64,000 nt of DNA. Origin: Microbacterium timonense. Lineage in GTDB: Bacteria; Actinomycetota; Actinomycetes; Actinomycetales; Microbacteriaceae. Numbering within the stretch: the stretch's first letter is position 1; each line of letters begins with the position of its first letter. Positions 8,003 to 16,837 of the stretch are shown one piece after another. The stretch is from the NCBI RefSeq assembly GCF_900292075.1, contig NZ_OLMV01000005.1, forward strand, positions 215,073 to 279,072, read 5' to 3'. The notes beneath the pieces are model-generated. The model was not told the origin of the DNA, ran no database searches, and saw only the letters and a list, made by a program, of their open reading frames with translations. The position numbers were made by a program, and so were the translations under genes.

Positions 8003-9450
8003 GTGTCTCCTTCGAGAATGGTGTCGAGGAACCGCCGATAGGCGCGGTCGAGGTCGGGCGCCTGCGTCGGCGCAACGCGCTCGCGGGCGAGTGAGAGCCG
8101 GTCGGATGCCTCGCCGGCGCGCACGGCGGCCAGCAGCGCCGCGCCGGCGGCCACCGGCTCCGCCGTGGTGGCGCGGAACGTCGGGATCCCGGCGGCGGCC
8201 GAAAGCGGGGCCCACGCCGGGATGCGGTCGGCGAGCGAGCCGAGGACGGTCAGCTCGCGGCTGGGGGAGCCCGCGACGGCGTCGATGGTCTCGCGCATCC
8301 AGCGGGCATGGAACACCAGCCCCTGCAGCACGGCACGCGCACGCTCGCGGGGCTTCGGCGCCTCGTCGCGCACGACGACGCCGGCCGCCGGGTCGGGCAC
8401 GGGGCACTGCCGGCCCGACGGGTAGGGCAGCACGGTCATGCGGCTCGTGCGCCACGACCCGGCGGGCTGGGCGCACAGGGTCGCCCGGGCGTCGTCGCCG
8501 GGGTGGGCGTGCTCCCACCATTCGAGCATCGCGCCGCACGCGCGGCTGCCGCCGAGGATGGTGATCGCCGTGCCGTCCACGGTGCGGCCGACCGAGAACC
8601 CGGCCGAGACCGCCGCCGGCATGAGCGCCGCATCCGCGGGCTCGGAGGCCGAGGCGGCGGCATCCGTCACCCTCACGACGGCTTCCGCCGTGCCCAGGGA
8701 GTCCGCCACCGCGCCGGCGGAGCGCGCGCCGCTCGCCCAGGCGCCGACGACGTGGTCGTGTCCGGCGACGAACACCGGGATGCCCGCGCCCAGTCCGAAG
8801 GCGGTCGCGGACTCCGCGGTGGTCCCTGCCGGGTCCCCCGGTGCCCGCACCTCGGGCAGTGTCGCGAGGTCGATTCCCACGGTGTCGAGGACCTCCGCGT
8901 CCCACGTCTCGCCGCGGGCTCCGGCCATCATCGTGCGGGTGGCGAGCGTGTGGTCGGTCGCTCGCGTGCCGGTCAGCGCGTGGGCGACGAGGTCCGCAAC
9001 TCCCGCCCAGTGCCGCATCGCGGCGAAGACGGCGGGGTCCTCGTCCCGGAGGGCGGTGAGGCCGACGGCTGCCGGTTTGGTCGTCGCCGGAACGCCGGTG
9101 CGCGATGAAAGATCGGGATGCCGCGCCAGCAGGTCGTCGAGATGACGTCGGTCGATCGCGCGATCCCACCGGAGCAGCGAGGTCAGCGGGGCCCCGTGGG
9201 CGTCCAGCGCCGCGCCGCTCTCGGCCATCGAGGCGATGCCGACCGCGGCGATGGGGCGAGAGGCGGCAGCCGCGCAGGCCCGGGTGACGGCGGCGGCCGT
9301 GGAGATCAGCTCCACCGGGTCGCCCGGGGTCGCGGCTCTCGCCACGTGCACGACGCGGACGTCATCGGTCACGGCAGCCAGGACGGCCTTCGTCGTCGTG
9401 CTGCCGATGTCCAGTCCGAGGATCAGCGCCCCGGTCTCTGTGCGAGCCAT
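7999..9450 (-). CDS. FGGY-family carbohydrate kinase
   Basis: A 483-residue kinase of the FGGY family (xylulokinase, glycerol kinase, erythritol kinase). The N-terminal phosphate loop LGLDIGSTTTKAV, the substrate-side segment VGIASMAESGA and the C-terminal ATP-site region ELTVLGSLADR with PVAAGAALLA are visible. It probably phosphorylates the open-chain or ketose sugar that the adjacent aldolase cleaves. It is the first gene of the leftward operon. The ATG at 9450 has no Shine-Dalgarno and lies close to a likely promoter, so the message may be leaderless. The DeoR-type palindrome at 9473-9495 lies just upstream. Confidence 0.85.
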   Translation of the reverse strand: MARTETGALILGLDIGSTTTKAVLAAVTDDVRVVHVARAATPGDPVELISTAAAVTRACAAAASRPIAAVGIASMAESGAALDAHGAPLTSLLRWDRAIDRRHLDDLLARHPDLSSRTGVPATTKPAAVGLTALRDEDPAVFAAMRHWAGVADLVAHALTGTRATDHTLATRTMMAGARGETWDAEVLDTVGIDLATLPEVRAPGDPAGTTAESATAFGLGAGIPVFVAGHDHVVGAWASGARSAGAVADSLGTAEAVVRVTDAAASASEPADAALMPAAVSAGFSVGRTVDGTAITILGGSRACGAMLEWWEHAHPGDDARATLCAQPAGSWRTSRMTVLPYPSGRQCPVPDPAAGVVVRDEAPKPRERARAVLQGLVFHARWMRETIDAVAGSPSRELTVLGSLADRIPAWAPLSAAAGIPTFRATTAEPVAAGAALLAAVRAGEASDRLSLARERVAPTQAPDLDRAYRRFLDTILEGDT

Positions 9451-9470
9451 CACCGATAGTTTGTGACATT

Positions 9471-9501
9471 TTGAACAGATTTGCCAAATGTGTTCGATAA
9501 T
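9471..9501 (+). promoter_or_regulatory. Divergent promoter region with DeoR-type operator
   Basis: GAACAGATTTG (9473-9483) and CAAATGTGTTC (9485-9495) form a dyad with one central base and one mismatch in eleven. The site fills the 84-bp gap between the kinase and the DeoR gene. On the plus strand TTGAAC (9471-9476) and GATAAT (9496-9501) could be -35 and -10; on the minus strand TTGGCA and CAAACT flank the same dyad. A repressor bound here would block both directions, as expected for autoregulated DeoR proteins. Confidence 0.75.
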
Positions 9502-9534
9502 CATCAGGATCGAGGGGACGCGGAGGGAGCGGCC

Positions 9535-10287
9535 ATGCGGTACACGGGGGCGCCGGAGCGGCGCGCGGAGCTCGAGCGGCTCGTCGCCCACGGGGGCTAC
9601 ATCTCGTCGGCCGACGCGGCCCAGCGCCTGGGCGTCTCGGAGATGACCGTGCGTCGCGACCTGCGCCTGCTCGAGGAGGAGGGCGTGCTGCGCCGCGTCG
9701 CAGGAGGTGCGGCAGCGCACTCGGCCGGCGTGCCGTTCGAACGGCGGGATGAGGTCGGCGCCGCGCAGAAGCGAGCGATCGCCCGGGTGGCGGCGGCTGA
9801 GGCCGACGGCGCCGAGGTGGTCGCCCTGGACGCCGGCACCACCGTGGCAGCGGTCGCGCCGCTCCTGCACAACCGCACGATCGTCACGCACTCGCTCCCG
9901 GTCATCGAGACGCTCGCCCGCGACTCCGAACCGCGACTCATCGCCGCCGGCGGGCACTATCAGCCCGACACCCGCTGCTTCGCCGGGCCGATCGCTGAGG
10001 AGACCCTGCGCGGCATCCGCTGCGACATCGCGCTGCTGTCGGCGACCGCGGTCGGCCTCGACGGGCTGTGGGGCACCAATGTGCTCGACGCGGCGATCAA
10101 GCGCCTGCTCGCACGCCAGTCGTCGCGGGTCGTCCTGTTGGCCGACGCCGACAAGCTCCAGAAGACATCGGTCGTGCGCATCGCGTCCCTCGATACGGTC
10201 GATCTGCTGATCACCGACGCGAGGGCCGACTTCGGCGTGCTCTCGCGCTTCGAGGAGGCGGGCATCGCCGTGCGGGTCGCCGAATGA
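9535..10287 (+). CDS. DeoR/GlpR-family transcriptional repressor
   Basis: A 250-residue regulator. The N-terminal winged helix-turn-helix carries the family signature SADAAQRLGVSEMTVRRDLRLLEEEG; the C-terminal sensor domain (DeoRC fold) shows LDAGTTVAAVAPLL, VTHSLPVIE and DADKLQKTS, which normally bind a phosphorylated sugar intermediate. The ATG at 9535 is preceded by GGAGGGA. It is the first gene of the rightward operon with otnK and otnC and faces the kinase operon, so it probably controls both arms through the palindrome upstream of its start. Confidence 0.9.
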   Translation: MRYTGAPERRAELERLVAHGGYISSADAAQRLGVSEMTVRRDLRLLEEEGVLRRVAGGAAAHSAGVPFERRDEVGAAQKRAIARVAAAEADGAEVVALDAGTTVAAVAPLLHNRTIVTHSLPVIETLARDSEPRLIAAGGHYQPDTRCFAGPIAEETLRGIRCDIALLSATAVGLDGLWGTNVLDAAIKRLLARQSSRVVLLADADKLQKTSVVRIASLDTVDLLITDARADFGVLSRFEEAGIAVRVAE

Positions 10288-11540
10288 CCGTCGAGCTCGG
10301 CGTCATCGCCGACGACATCACCGGCGCGTGCGACGTCGCCGCCGGCGTGACGGCTGCCGGCTTGGATGCGGAGGTGCGCCTCGGGGTTCCCGACCCCGCG
10401 ACCGCGCCCGCTGCCGCGTGCATCATCGTCGCTCTGAAGTCGCGGACCGCCCCCGTCGAGGAGGCCGTCGGCGAGAGCGTGACAGCTGCGCGCGTCCTGC
10501 GATCGTGGGGCGCGCGGCGGCTCTACCAGAAGTACTGCTCGACGTTCGACTCGACGGATCGCGGCAACATCGGACCCGTCGCCGACGCGCTCGTCGACGA
10601 AGTGGGCGGCGCCGTCTCGTTCGGGACCCCCGCCACACCGGCCGTGGAGCGGACGATGCACCGCGGCCACCTGTTCGTCGGCGACCGGCTGCTGTCGGAG
10701 TCGTCGCTCGCGCACCACCCGCTCACACCGATGCGCGACCCCGACCTGGTGCGCGTCCTCGCACGGCAGACGCCGCATCGCGTCGGACTGGTGCCCATCG
10801 AGGCCGCGCGGTCCGGACCGGCCGCCGTGGCGGACCACCTGCGCCGTCTGCGTGACGACGGCGTCCGGCACGTCCTCGTCGACGCCGTGATGGAAGAGGA
10901 TCTGGATGCCGCAGCCGCCGCGGTCGCGGCATCCGGCGATCTCGTGCTCGGGGGCGCGGCCGGATTGGCGGTCGCGCTCGCGCGCACGCTCGCGACCGGC
11001 GACCGCGTCGGCGCGCCGGCTCGGCCGGCCGGGCGCGCGCTCGTCCTCTCGGGAAGCGGCTCAGAGCGCACGCGTGCGCAGGTCGCGGCCTACCCCGGCC
11101 CGCGCTGGGTGCTCGACGTGGACGCGCTCGCCGCGAATCTGGACGGGGTGGTGGCGGCGGCCGTCGACTTCGTGCGAGGGACGGACGGCATCCCGCTGGT
11201 GTCGGCGACGGCCGAGCCGGCGGTGGTGGCGCGCGTGCAGGAGCGATGGGGTCGCGACCGCGCCGCCGCCCTGGTCGAGACCGCGCTCTCGCGGATCGCC
11301 GAGCGCGCTGTTGTCACTGCCGACGTCCGCCGTATCCTCGTGGCCGGCGGCGAGACGTCGGGTGCGGTCGCCGCGGCTCTCGGCGTGTCGACGCTTCGCG
11401 TGCGTCGCGTGGCCGCGCCGGGCGTGGCATGGACGACGGCGACCGATCCCGCCGGTCGCGCGCTGGACCTGTGCTTCAAGTCGGGCAACTTCGGCGGCCG
11501 CGACTTCTTCACCACCGCGTTCGAGGAGGAGGAGCGATGA
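10284..11540 (+). CDS. otnK: Four-carbon acid sugar kinase OtnK (DUF1537)
   Basis: A 418-residue kinase with both family halves. The N-terminal acid-sugar-binding part has VIADDITGACDVAAG and KYCSTFDSTDRGNIGPVADAL; the C-terminal nucleotide-binding part has LVAGGETSGAVAAAL and CFKSGNFGGRDFF. OtnK enzymes phosphorylate 3-oxo-tetronates (or D-threonate/D-erythronate) at O4. It overlaps deoR and otnC by ATGA at each end. No tetronate dehydrogenase or OtnI isomerase lies next to it; that step may be encoded elsewhere or be supplied by an unfamiliar protein in this locus. Confidence 0.85.
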   Translation: MTVELGVIADDITGACDVAAGVTAAGLDAEVRLGVPDPATAPAAACIIVALKSRTAPVEEAVGESVTAARVLRSWGARRLYQKYCSTFDSTDRGNIGPVADALVDEVGGAVSFGTPATPAVERTMHRGHLFVGDRLLSESSLAHHPLTPMRDPDLVRVLARQTPHRVGLVPIEAARSGPAAVADHLRRLRDDGVRHVLVDAVMEEDLDAAAAAVAASGDLVLGGAAGLAVALARTLATGDRVGAPARPAGRALVLSGSGSERTRAQVAAYPGPRWVLDVDALAANLDGVVAAAVDFVRGTDGIPLVSATAEPAVVARVQERWGRDRAAALVETALSRIAERAVVTADVRRILVAGGETSGAVAAALGVSTLRVRRVAAPGVAWTTATDPAGRALDLCFKSGNFGGRDFFTTAFEEEER

Positions 11541-12139
11541 CCGCGCAACAGTTGGTGGACGCATGCCGGGCCGTGGCGGCGGCGGGCCTCTCGCCGGGCA
11601 GCTCGGGCAACGCCAGCGTGCGGATCGGTGACCGGGTCCTCATCACGCCGACGGGCTCGTCCCTGCGCCGGGTCACCGCCGGCGACGTCGTCGAGCTCGC
11701 CCTGGACGGTGCGCACGTGGCCGGACCGGCCCCGACGAAGGAATGGGCGCTGCACGTCGCGGCGTACCGGGTGCGACCGGATGCGCGCGCCGTGATCCAC
11801 CTTCACTCCCGCGCCGCGACGGCGGTGTCGTGTCTCGCCTGCGCACCAGGGGCCGACCCGCTTCCGCCCTACACGCCCTACCGGCTGCGGACGCTCGGCC
11901 GCGTGCGGCTGGTGGACTATGCGGCACCGGGATCGGACGCGCTCGCGCGGGGCGTGGCGGATGCCGCCGCGGACGCCCACGTGCTGCTGCTGGCCAATCA
12001 CGGCAGCGTCGTGTGCGCCCCCGACCTCGAGCGCGCCGTGGACCTGTGCGAGGAGCTGGAGGCCGCGGCCGAGCTCGCCCTCACCCTGCACGGCCGGGCC
12101 GCACGACTCCTCGATCCGACGACGGCGTGGACCGGGTGA
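11537..12139 (+). CDS. otnC: Class II aldolase, 3-oxo-tetronate 4-phosphate decarboxylase OtnC
   Basis: A 200-residue class II aldolase/adducin-fold enzyme. The phosphate-binding GSSGNASVRIGDRVLITPTGSS region, the Glu of APTKEWALH, the zinc ligands of VIHLHSRAAT and the later LLLANHGSVV histidine are all present. OtnC decarboxylates the 3-oxo-tetronate 4-phosphate made by OtnK to dihydroxyacetone phosphate and CO2. Translational overlap with otnK makes this pairing strong. L-fuculose-phosphate aldolase is the main alternative by fold. Confidence 0.85.
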   Translation: MTAQQLVDACRAVAAAGLSPGSSGNASVRIGDRVLITPTGSSLRRVTAGDVVELALDGAHVAGPAPTKEWALHVAAYRVRPDARAVIHLHSRAATAVSCLACAPGADPLPPYTPYRLRTLGRVRLVDYAAPGSDALARGVADAAADAHVLLLANHGSVVCAPDLERAVDLCEELEAAAELALTLHGRAARLLDPTTAWTG

Positions 12140-12143
12140 CCCG

Positions 12144-12548
12144 CTAGGCCTCCGTCCTGCCGAGCTGGGCCAGCAGCTCCCGGTCGGTGTCGGAGCCGGA
12201 GTACTCGACGATCCGCCCGCTCGCGAGCCGGTACATGGCGAACTCCGCGACGTTCGCGTGCCGTCGCGTGGCCGCAACGCCCCGGAAGACGCCGAGATGC
12301 GTGCCGCTTCCGCGCAGGTGCGCGGCGATGCGGTCGTCCTCGACGATGAGCTGGATGCGCCGCCACCGCCAGTCCGGAAAGCCGTGGAAGAGGTCCGCGA
12401 CATCGGAGATCCAGGCATCCGCACCGCCCGGCAGGTGAGCGCGCCGTACGCCGGGATCGAGGAACGAGCGGATGGCATCCAGGTCGTGTCTGTTGGAGGC
12501 GTCGAGGTAGTCGCCGAACCACTCGCGCATCTCCCACGGCTCCACCAC
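12144..12548 (-). CDS. SnoaL-like / NTF2-fold small protein
   Basis: A 134-residue protein with the SnoaL-like cyclase pattern: MREWFGDYLDASNRHDLDAIRSFLDPGVR, then DVADLFHGFPDWRWRRIQLIVEDDRIAAHLRGSGTH. NTF2-like proteins of this size act as cyclases, isomerases or ligand-binding proteins; the reaction here is unknown. It converges on otnC with a 4-bp gap. An alternative start is the Met at residue 7. Confidence 0.7.
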   Translation of the reverse strand: MVEPWEMREWFGDYLDASNRHDLDAIRSFLDPGVRRAHLPGGADAWISDVADLFHGFPDWRWRRIQLIVEDDRIAAHLRGSGTHLGVFRGVAATRRHANVAEFAMYRLASGRIVEYSGSDTDRELLAQLGRTEA

Positions 12549-12590
12549 CTCATTATCGGCGGCGCGCGCGGGGCGGCAGCGGGCCGCGGG

Positions 12591-13949
12591 CTATCCCGCC
12601 CCGAGTTCGGACGGGTGGGTGAGACGCCACCACTCGGTCGGCGGGGAGATGTCTCCGTCGATCTCGAGTCGCGCGGTGGCCGTCTGCGGACCCGCCGTCC
12701 AGGTGAGGGTGCCGACCTGCTCCCCGTCCTCGTACAGTTTCGGCGTCGTCGTCTGGATCGCCACCGTGATCGGGGTGTCAGACCACGTGAAGATCGACGC
12801 GTCCTCGGCGACGACGATGCGGGCCGTGGAACCCCACGGCGTCGAGTACGAGCCCACCTCGAGGCCCTGCGCGACCACGGGCACCTCGTGGAAACCGCTG
12901 CGGACGCTGTCGAGCGTGCGCACCACGTCGGCGTTGACCGTTTCGCGGGTGGCGCCGCCGAGCACCACCCCGACGACCGTGAGCGGCTCGCCCGCCCCGA
13001 CCTCGAGGGATGCCGAGTAGAGCAGGTTGTAGCTGTTCTCACCGAGGTTGCCGGTCTTGAGCCCCGTGATGCCGTCGGTGCCCAACAGCCCGTTGGTGTT
13101 GTGCATCGCGCCCGGGCCGGGCAGCGTGAGCGAGGGGGTGGCGACGATCTGAGCGATCGCGGGGTGGGCGAGGGCGAGCTTGCCGAGCGCGATGAGATCG
13201 GTCGGCGTGCTGGTGTTGCGCGAGCTGATCCCCGTGGGCTCGACGATGGTCGTGCCCGACAAGCCGTTGGCGGCGAGCCATGCTCGCGCGGCGCCGAGGA
13301 ACGCGCCCTGGGAGCCGAACGCCCACGTCGAGACGGCCTCGGCGTAGTTGCTGGCGGAGGGGATGAGCATCGTGGCGAGGGCGTCGTGCAGCGACATGGT
13401 GCTGCCCGTCGGCATCGCGGCGATCGTGGCGCCCATCACGTAGTACTTGTCGTAGAGGTCGTGATCGGCCTTGTCGAAGGTGATCGTCGGGCCCGGGTCT
13501 GAGGCATCGGCGAGCGGGTGGGCGTCGAGGATGACCAGCGCAGTGATCAGCTTGCTGATGCTGGCGATGGGGCGAGGGTCGTTCGAGCCGCTCGTGGCCC
13601 AGATGCCGCTGGCGGTCGGCCCGAGGTAGGCGTCGGCGCCCGACACGCTGATCGCCGACGCTCCGCTGGAGGGGAGACTGACCGTGGCCGCGGCAGGAGC
13701 GGCCACGTGCGGCGCCGCCGACACGGCGGCGGGCGCGGCGACCGGTGCGCTCAGTGCCCAGCCGGTGTATCCGCCGACGGCACACAGGATGAGGGCGATC
13801 ACCACGATCGTGATGATGAGGGCACGGCGTCGCCGTCGCCGGCGGACCGCCGGATCGATGCGGTCTGCGATGCCCGGGAACTCCTCTTCGTTCCGCATGA
13901 GCTCCGCGAACCGCGACAGTTCATCAGGCGAGTGCTGATCCGTCGTCAC
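12591..13949 (-). CDS. D-alanyl-D-alanine carboxypeptidase (peptidase S11), membrane-anchored
   Basis: A 452-residue penicillin-binding protein. A charged cytoplasmic N-terminus with an Arg run (residues 36-42) leads into one transmembrane segment (residues 43-66), then an Ala/Pro-rich linker. The penicillin-binding motifs are Ser130-x-x-Lys133 (SISK), SASNYAE (SxN) and LKTGNLGE (KTG). It should trim the terminal D-Ala of peptidoglycan stem peptides at the outer face of the membrane. The unusual trait is the N-terminal anchor, since most S11 enzymes have a cleaved signal peptide and a C-terminal amphipathic helix. Confidence 0.88.
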   Translation of the reverse strand: MTTDQHSPDELSRFAELMRNEEEFPGIADRIDPAVRRRRRRRALIITIVVIALILCAVGGYTGWALSAPVAAPAAVSAAPHVAAPAAATVSLPSSGASAISVSGADAYLGPTASGIWATSGSNDPRPIASISKLITALVILDAHPLADASDPGPTITFDKADHDLYDKYYVMGATIAAMPTGSTMSLHDALATMLIPSASNYAEAVSTWAFGSQGAFLGAARAWLAANGLSGTTIVEPTGISSRNTSTPTDLIALGKLALAHPAIAQIVATPSLTLPGPGAMHNTNGLLGTDGITGLKTGNLGENSYNLLYSASLEVGAGEPLTVVGVVLGGATRETVNADVVRTLDSVRSGFHEVPVVAQGLEVGSYSTPWGSTARIVVAEDASIFTWSDTPITVAIQTTTPKLYEDGEQVGTLTWTAGPQTATARLEIDGDISPPTEWWRLTHPSELGAG

Positions 13950-13986
13950 GGGCCTACCCTCTCATGCCGCCCGCCGGCGGAGCAGG

Positions 13987-15522
13987 TCAGACCGCCAGCA
14001 CGGCACCGCCGTCTCGCAGCCGCTGCTGCAGGTGGTCCGTATCGGCATCCTGAACCGCATGGCCGCCTCGCGCGGCCGACGCGGCCGCCAGGCCCGCCGC
14101 ATGGCCGAGCATCTGGTACTGCGGCTCCATACGCAGCGAGGAGAAGGCCACGTGGGATGCCGAGACGCAGACCGCCACCACGAGGTTCGTGCACTCCTCA
14201 CGTCGCGGCACGAGCGACCCGTAGCCGATGCCGTACACCGGGACGCGAACCGACAGGTATCCCTCCGTGACCGCCATCGCGATGGGGTCCGGGTGCTCGT
14301 AGACCCAGCGCCAGGAGCGCTGCACCTCACGGATGTCGAGGTGGTACGAGCCCAGTGCCACCACGTCGGGCGGCACGGCTCCCGCGCGCAGGTCGTGCTC
14401 GGTGAGGACGGCATCCGAGAGCATGCGGCGCGCCTCGCGGACATACAGCTGATGGGGGAGATGCCCGGTGTCGGCGAACTCGTCGGCCGGAAGACCCCAG
14501 GCCTGCATGTCGCGGCGCACGCCGGCGGGCACGGCGGGATCGTTGGCGAGGAACCACAGGAAGTCCTCGGCGTGGCGCAGGTGATGCAGCCGGATCTCTT
14601 CGCGCCGGACGGGATCGGCGTCGGGGTACTCCCACGCGCTGCCGTCGAGCACGCTGAGCGAGAAGGGGCCGAGCGAGTTGCCGTCGGCCTTGCCGCCCGG
14701 AAGGTTCGGCTCCAGACCCAGGTACCGGCCGGCGGGATGGACGTCTCCGCGGCGCGCGGCGTCGGCGAAGATGCGGCGCCCGAGCTCCCAATGGGCGTCG
14801 TCGTACCCGTCCCGGCGGCGGAACGGGATGCGGTCGGGCGCCGACGACAGGCACACCCGGTACCCGAAGGACATGATGCCGCCGTCGCCCTCGCCGACCT
14901 CGGCCATCGGCTCCGGCTTGATCTGCGGCAGGAGCGGCCCCGCGTTCAGCCCGGTGTCGTCGTCGCGGAAGGGTGAGATCCACGGTGGAAGGGAATGACG
15001 ACCGGGGACGACCTCCCGCCGTCCGGCGAACTGCTCCCCGTACAGCGCGCGTGACTCCCGTCCGACGGCGTACGAGACACCCGCTGCGGCCAGGAGATCG
15101 CCCTCGTAGCTCGCGTCGACGAACACCGCCGCTTCGGCCGTGGAGCCGTCTGCGAGGGTCAGCCGCGCGATCCGTCCATCGCGCACCTCGACCGCGGACA
15201 GGCGCGCGTCGGTGACGAGGAGCACTCCTGCCTCCTCGATCCAGCGCAGGAAGATCTCTTCGGCGACGTGCGGCTCGGGGCCGGCGTAATGGCCGACCGC
15301 CACGCCGTAGTGGTCGGCCACGGCCGCCCGGAACTCGGCCGCCATGCCGCCCAGCGCTCGCACGTCCCCCACGTCGGTGTAGCCCAGCCCACCACTGGTC
15401 ATGCCGCCGACGTGGCGTCCCGGCTCCAGGAGCACCACCCGCGCGCCCGTGCGAGCGGCGGCCACCGCGGCGCAGACGCCGGCGGAGGTGGCCCCGTAGA
15501 CGGTCACGTCCGCCGCGATCAC
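13987..15522 (-). CDS. FAD-dependent oxidoreductase
   Basis: A 511-residue FAD-dependent oxidoreductase of the type common in plant-polysaccharide loci (Pfam FAD_oxidored). The dinucleotide-binding start VTVYGATSAGVCAAVAAA is followed by RVVLLEPGRHVGGMTSGGLG and by VFVDASYEGDLLAAAGV. The frame remains open far upstream, but the Rossmann motif should lie near the N-terminus, so I start at the GTG at 15522. Substrate unknown. It diverges from the ABC importer, with a LacI-type operator between them, and probably belongs to the same regulon. Confidence 0.8.
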   Translation of the reverse strand: MIAADVTVYGATSAGVCAAVAAARTGARVVLLEPGRHVGGMTSGGLGYTDVGDVRALGGMAAEFRAAVADHYGVAVGHYAGPEPHVAEEIFLRWIEEAGVLLVTDARLSAVEVRDGRIARLTLADGSTAEAAVFVDASYEGDLLAAAGVSYAVGRESRALYGEQFAGRREVVPGRHSLPPWISPFRDDDTGLNAGPLLPQIKPEPMAEVGEGDGGIMSFGYRVCLSSAPDRIPFRRRDGYDDAHWELGRRIFADAARRGDVHPAGRYLGLEPNLPGGKADGNSLGPFSLSVLDGSAWEYPDADPVRREEIRLHHLRHAEDFLWFLANDPAVPAGVRRDMQAWGLPADEFADTGHLPHQLYVREARRMLSDAVLTEHDLRAGAVPPDVVALGSYHLDIREVQRSWRWVYEHPDPIAMAVTEGYLSVRVPVYGIGYGSLVPRREECTNLVVAVCVSASHVAFSSLRMEPQYQMLGHAAGLAAASAARGGHAVQDADTDHLQQRLRDGGAVLAV

Positions 15523-15701
15523 GACGCCATCCCCGTGAGAGCCCCCGCGAGAAGCACAGGACACCGCTGTCGCGCAAGCCCGGTGACCGCGTGGCGGCCT
15601 CTCCTTAGCATCAGCACATGATCGCCCCTGACTCCGGGCGTTGTGCTGCCCGTGTGCCCGCCGCGCCCGATCCGCACCCGGGGACCGAGGACGCGGCCCG
15701 G

Positions 15702-15757
15702 TTGCGGGGAACTGATGTGGAGCCGTATGATCACTGGCATGTGGTAACGATGCCACA
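15702..15757 (+). promoter_or_regulatory. Promoter and LacI-type operator of the ABC importer
   Basis: TTGCGG (15702-15707), an 18-bp spacer and TATGAT (15726-15731) form a good promoter. The operator TGTGGTAACGATGCCACA (15740-15757), with the central CG typical of LacI sites and seven of nine positions symmetric, lies just after the expected transcription start. It matches the site before the GH2 gene at 28254-28271 in 16 of 18 positions. The rest of 15523-15823 contains nothing else I can support. Confidence 0.75.
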
Positions 15758-15823
15758 TCTCGACGTGGAGAGTGAGATGACGAACAAGATTCGCCCCGGG
15801 CATCAAGAGAGCGAGGCCTCGCG

Positions 15824-16837
15824 ATGAGCGTGACGTCGCAGCCGGACGCGGTCGTCGAAGCGCTCGAAGAGGCCTCCGGCAGCACGAAGGAGCGCAGGCG
15901 CCCGAGCCCGCGCCGCAAGGAACGGCCGCCCAAGGTCAAGGTGCACTACAACAAGCGCGAGGCGCTGGCCGGGTACCTCTTCATCTCGCCGTGGATCATC
16001 GGGTTCCTCGTGTTCACCGCGGGCGCGATGATCTACAGCCTGTACATCTCGTTCAGCAACTACAACCTCGCGACGAACACGGCGCGTCCGGTGGGTGTCA
16101 CCAACTACGCCAACCTCTTCGAAGACCCACGCGTGGCCGTCTCGCTGGGGAACACGCTGTTCTACGTCGTGATGGCGGTGCCGCTGGAGATCATCTTCGC
16201 GCTGACGCTCGCCATGCTGCTGAACCGCGTCGGCCGCGGTGCCGGCGCCTTCCGCACCCTGTACTACCTGCCGAAGATGACTCCCGCGGTCGCGACGGCG
16301 GCCGTCTTCTTCCTGCTGCTCAACGGCAACACGGGTGCCATCAACCAGGGCTTGCGCTTCTTTGGAATCGAGGGACCGCAGTGGCTCGTGGATCCTGCGT
16401 GGGTGAAGCCCAGCATCGTGATCATGACGCTGTGGACGGTCGCCGGGACGATGGTCATCTTCCTCGCGGCGCTGAAGAACGTCCCGGTGGAGCTCTACGA
16501 GGTCGCGTCGCTGGACGGCGCCGGACCGATCCGCAAGTTCTTCTCGATCACGCTGCCGATGATCTCGGGAGCCATGTTCTTCAACGTCATCGTGCTGTCG
16601 ATCGCGGCCTTCCAGGTCTTCGACCAGGCCTACATCCTGTTCTGGAGGGATCAGAGCAACGCCTCACCCGAGGCATCCCTCTTCTACGCCATCTATCTGT
16701 TCCAGCAGGCGTTCCGCCAGTTCAACTTCGGCTTCGCCGCCGCGATGGCCTGGCTGCTGTTCGTCATCATCATGATCATCACGGTGATCCAGGTGAAGTT
16801 CGGCAACCGCTTCGTCTACTACGAGGGAGACCGCTGA
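15824..16837 (+). CDS. ABC sugar importer permease, MalF/UgpA type
   Basis: A 337-residue permease. A long polar, charged N-terminus (about 45 residues) precedes six transmembrane segments; the cytoplasmic EAA loop EVASLDGAGPIRKFFSITLP contacts the ATPase. It is the first gene of the importer operon and overlaps the second permease by TGATG. No dedicated ATPase is encoded here, so a shared MsmK-type ATPase from elsewhere in the genome is expected. Its substrate is probably a mannose-containing glycoside, judged only from the mannosidase genes downstream. Confidence 0.9.
   Translation: MSVTSQPDAVVEALEEASGSTKERRRPSPRRKERPPKVKVHYNKREALAGYLFISPWIIGFLVFTAGAMIYSLYISFSNYNLATNTARPVGVTNYANLFEDPRVAVSLGNTLFYVVMAVPLEIIFALTLAMLLNRVGRGAGAFRTLYYLPKMTPAVATAAVFFLLLNGNTGAINQGLRFFGIEGPQWLVDPAWVKPSIVIMTLWTVAGTMVIFLAALKNVPVELYEVASLDGAGPIRKFFSITLPMISGAMFFNVIVLSIAAFQVFDQAYILFWRDQSNASPEASLFYAIYLFQQAFRQFNFGFAAAMAWLLFVIIMIITVIQVKFGNRFVYYEGDR

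Noticed and set aside
8003..9169. Upstream extension of the aldolase frame (676 codons)
   Set aside because: The extension is antisense-like Arg/Gly-rich sequence overlapping the FGGY kinase in another frame; the aldolase motif starts at the ATG at 8002.
9960..10871. 303-codon minus-strand frame
   Set aside because: It is antisense to the DeoR and OtnK genes, which have strong motifs.
15618..15827. 69-codon frame before the importer permease
   Set aside because: It spans the promoter and operator, has no ribosome-binding site or family pattern.
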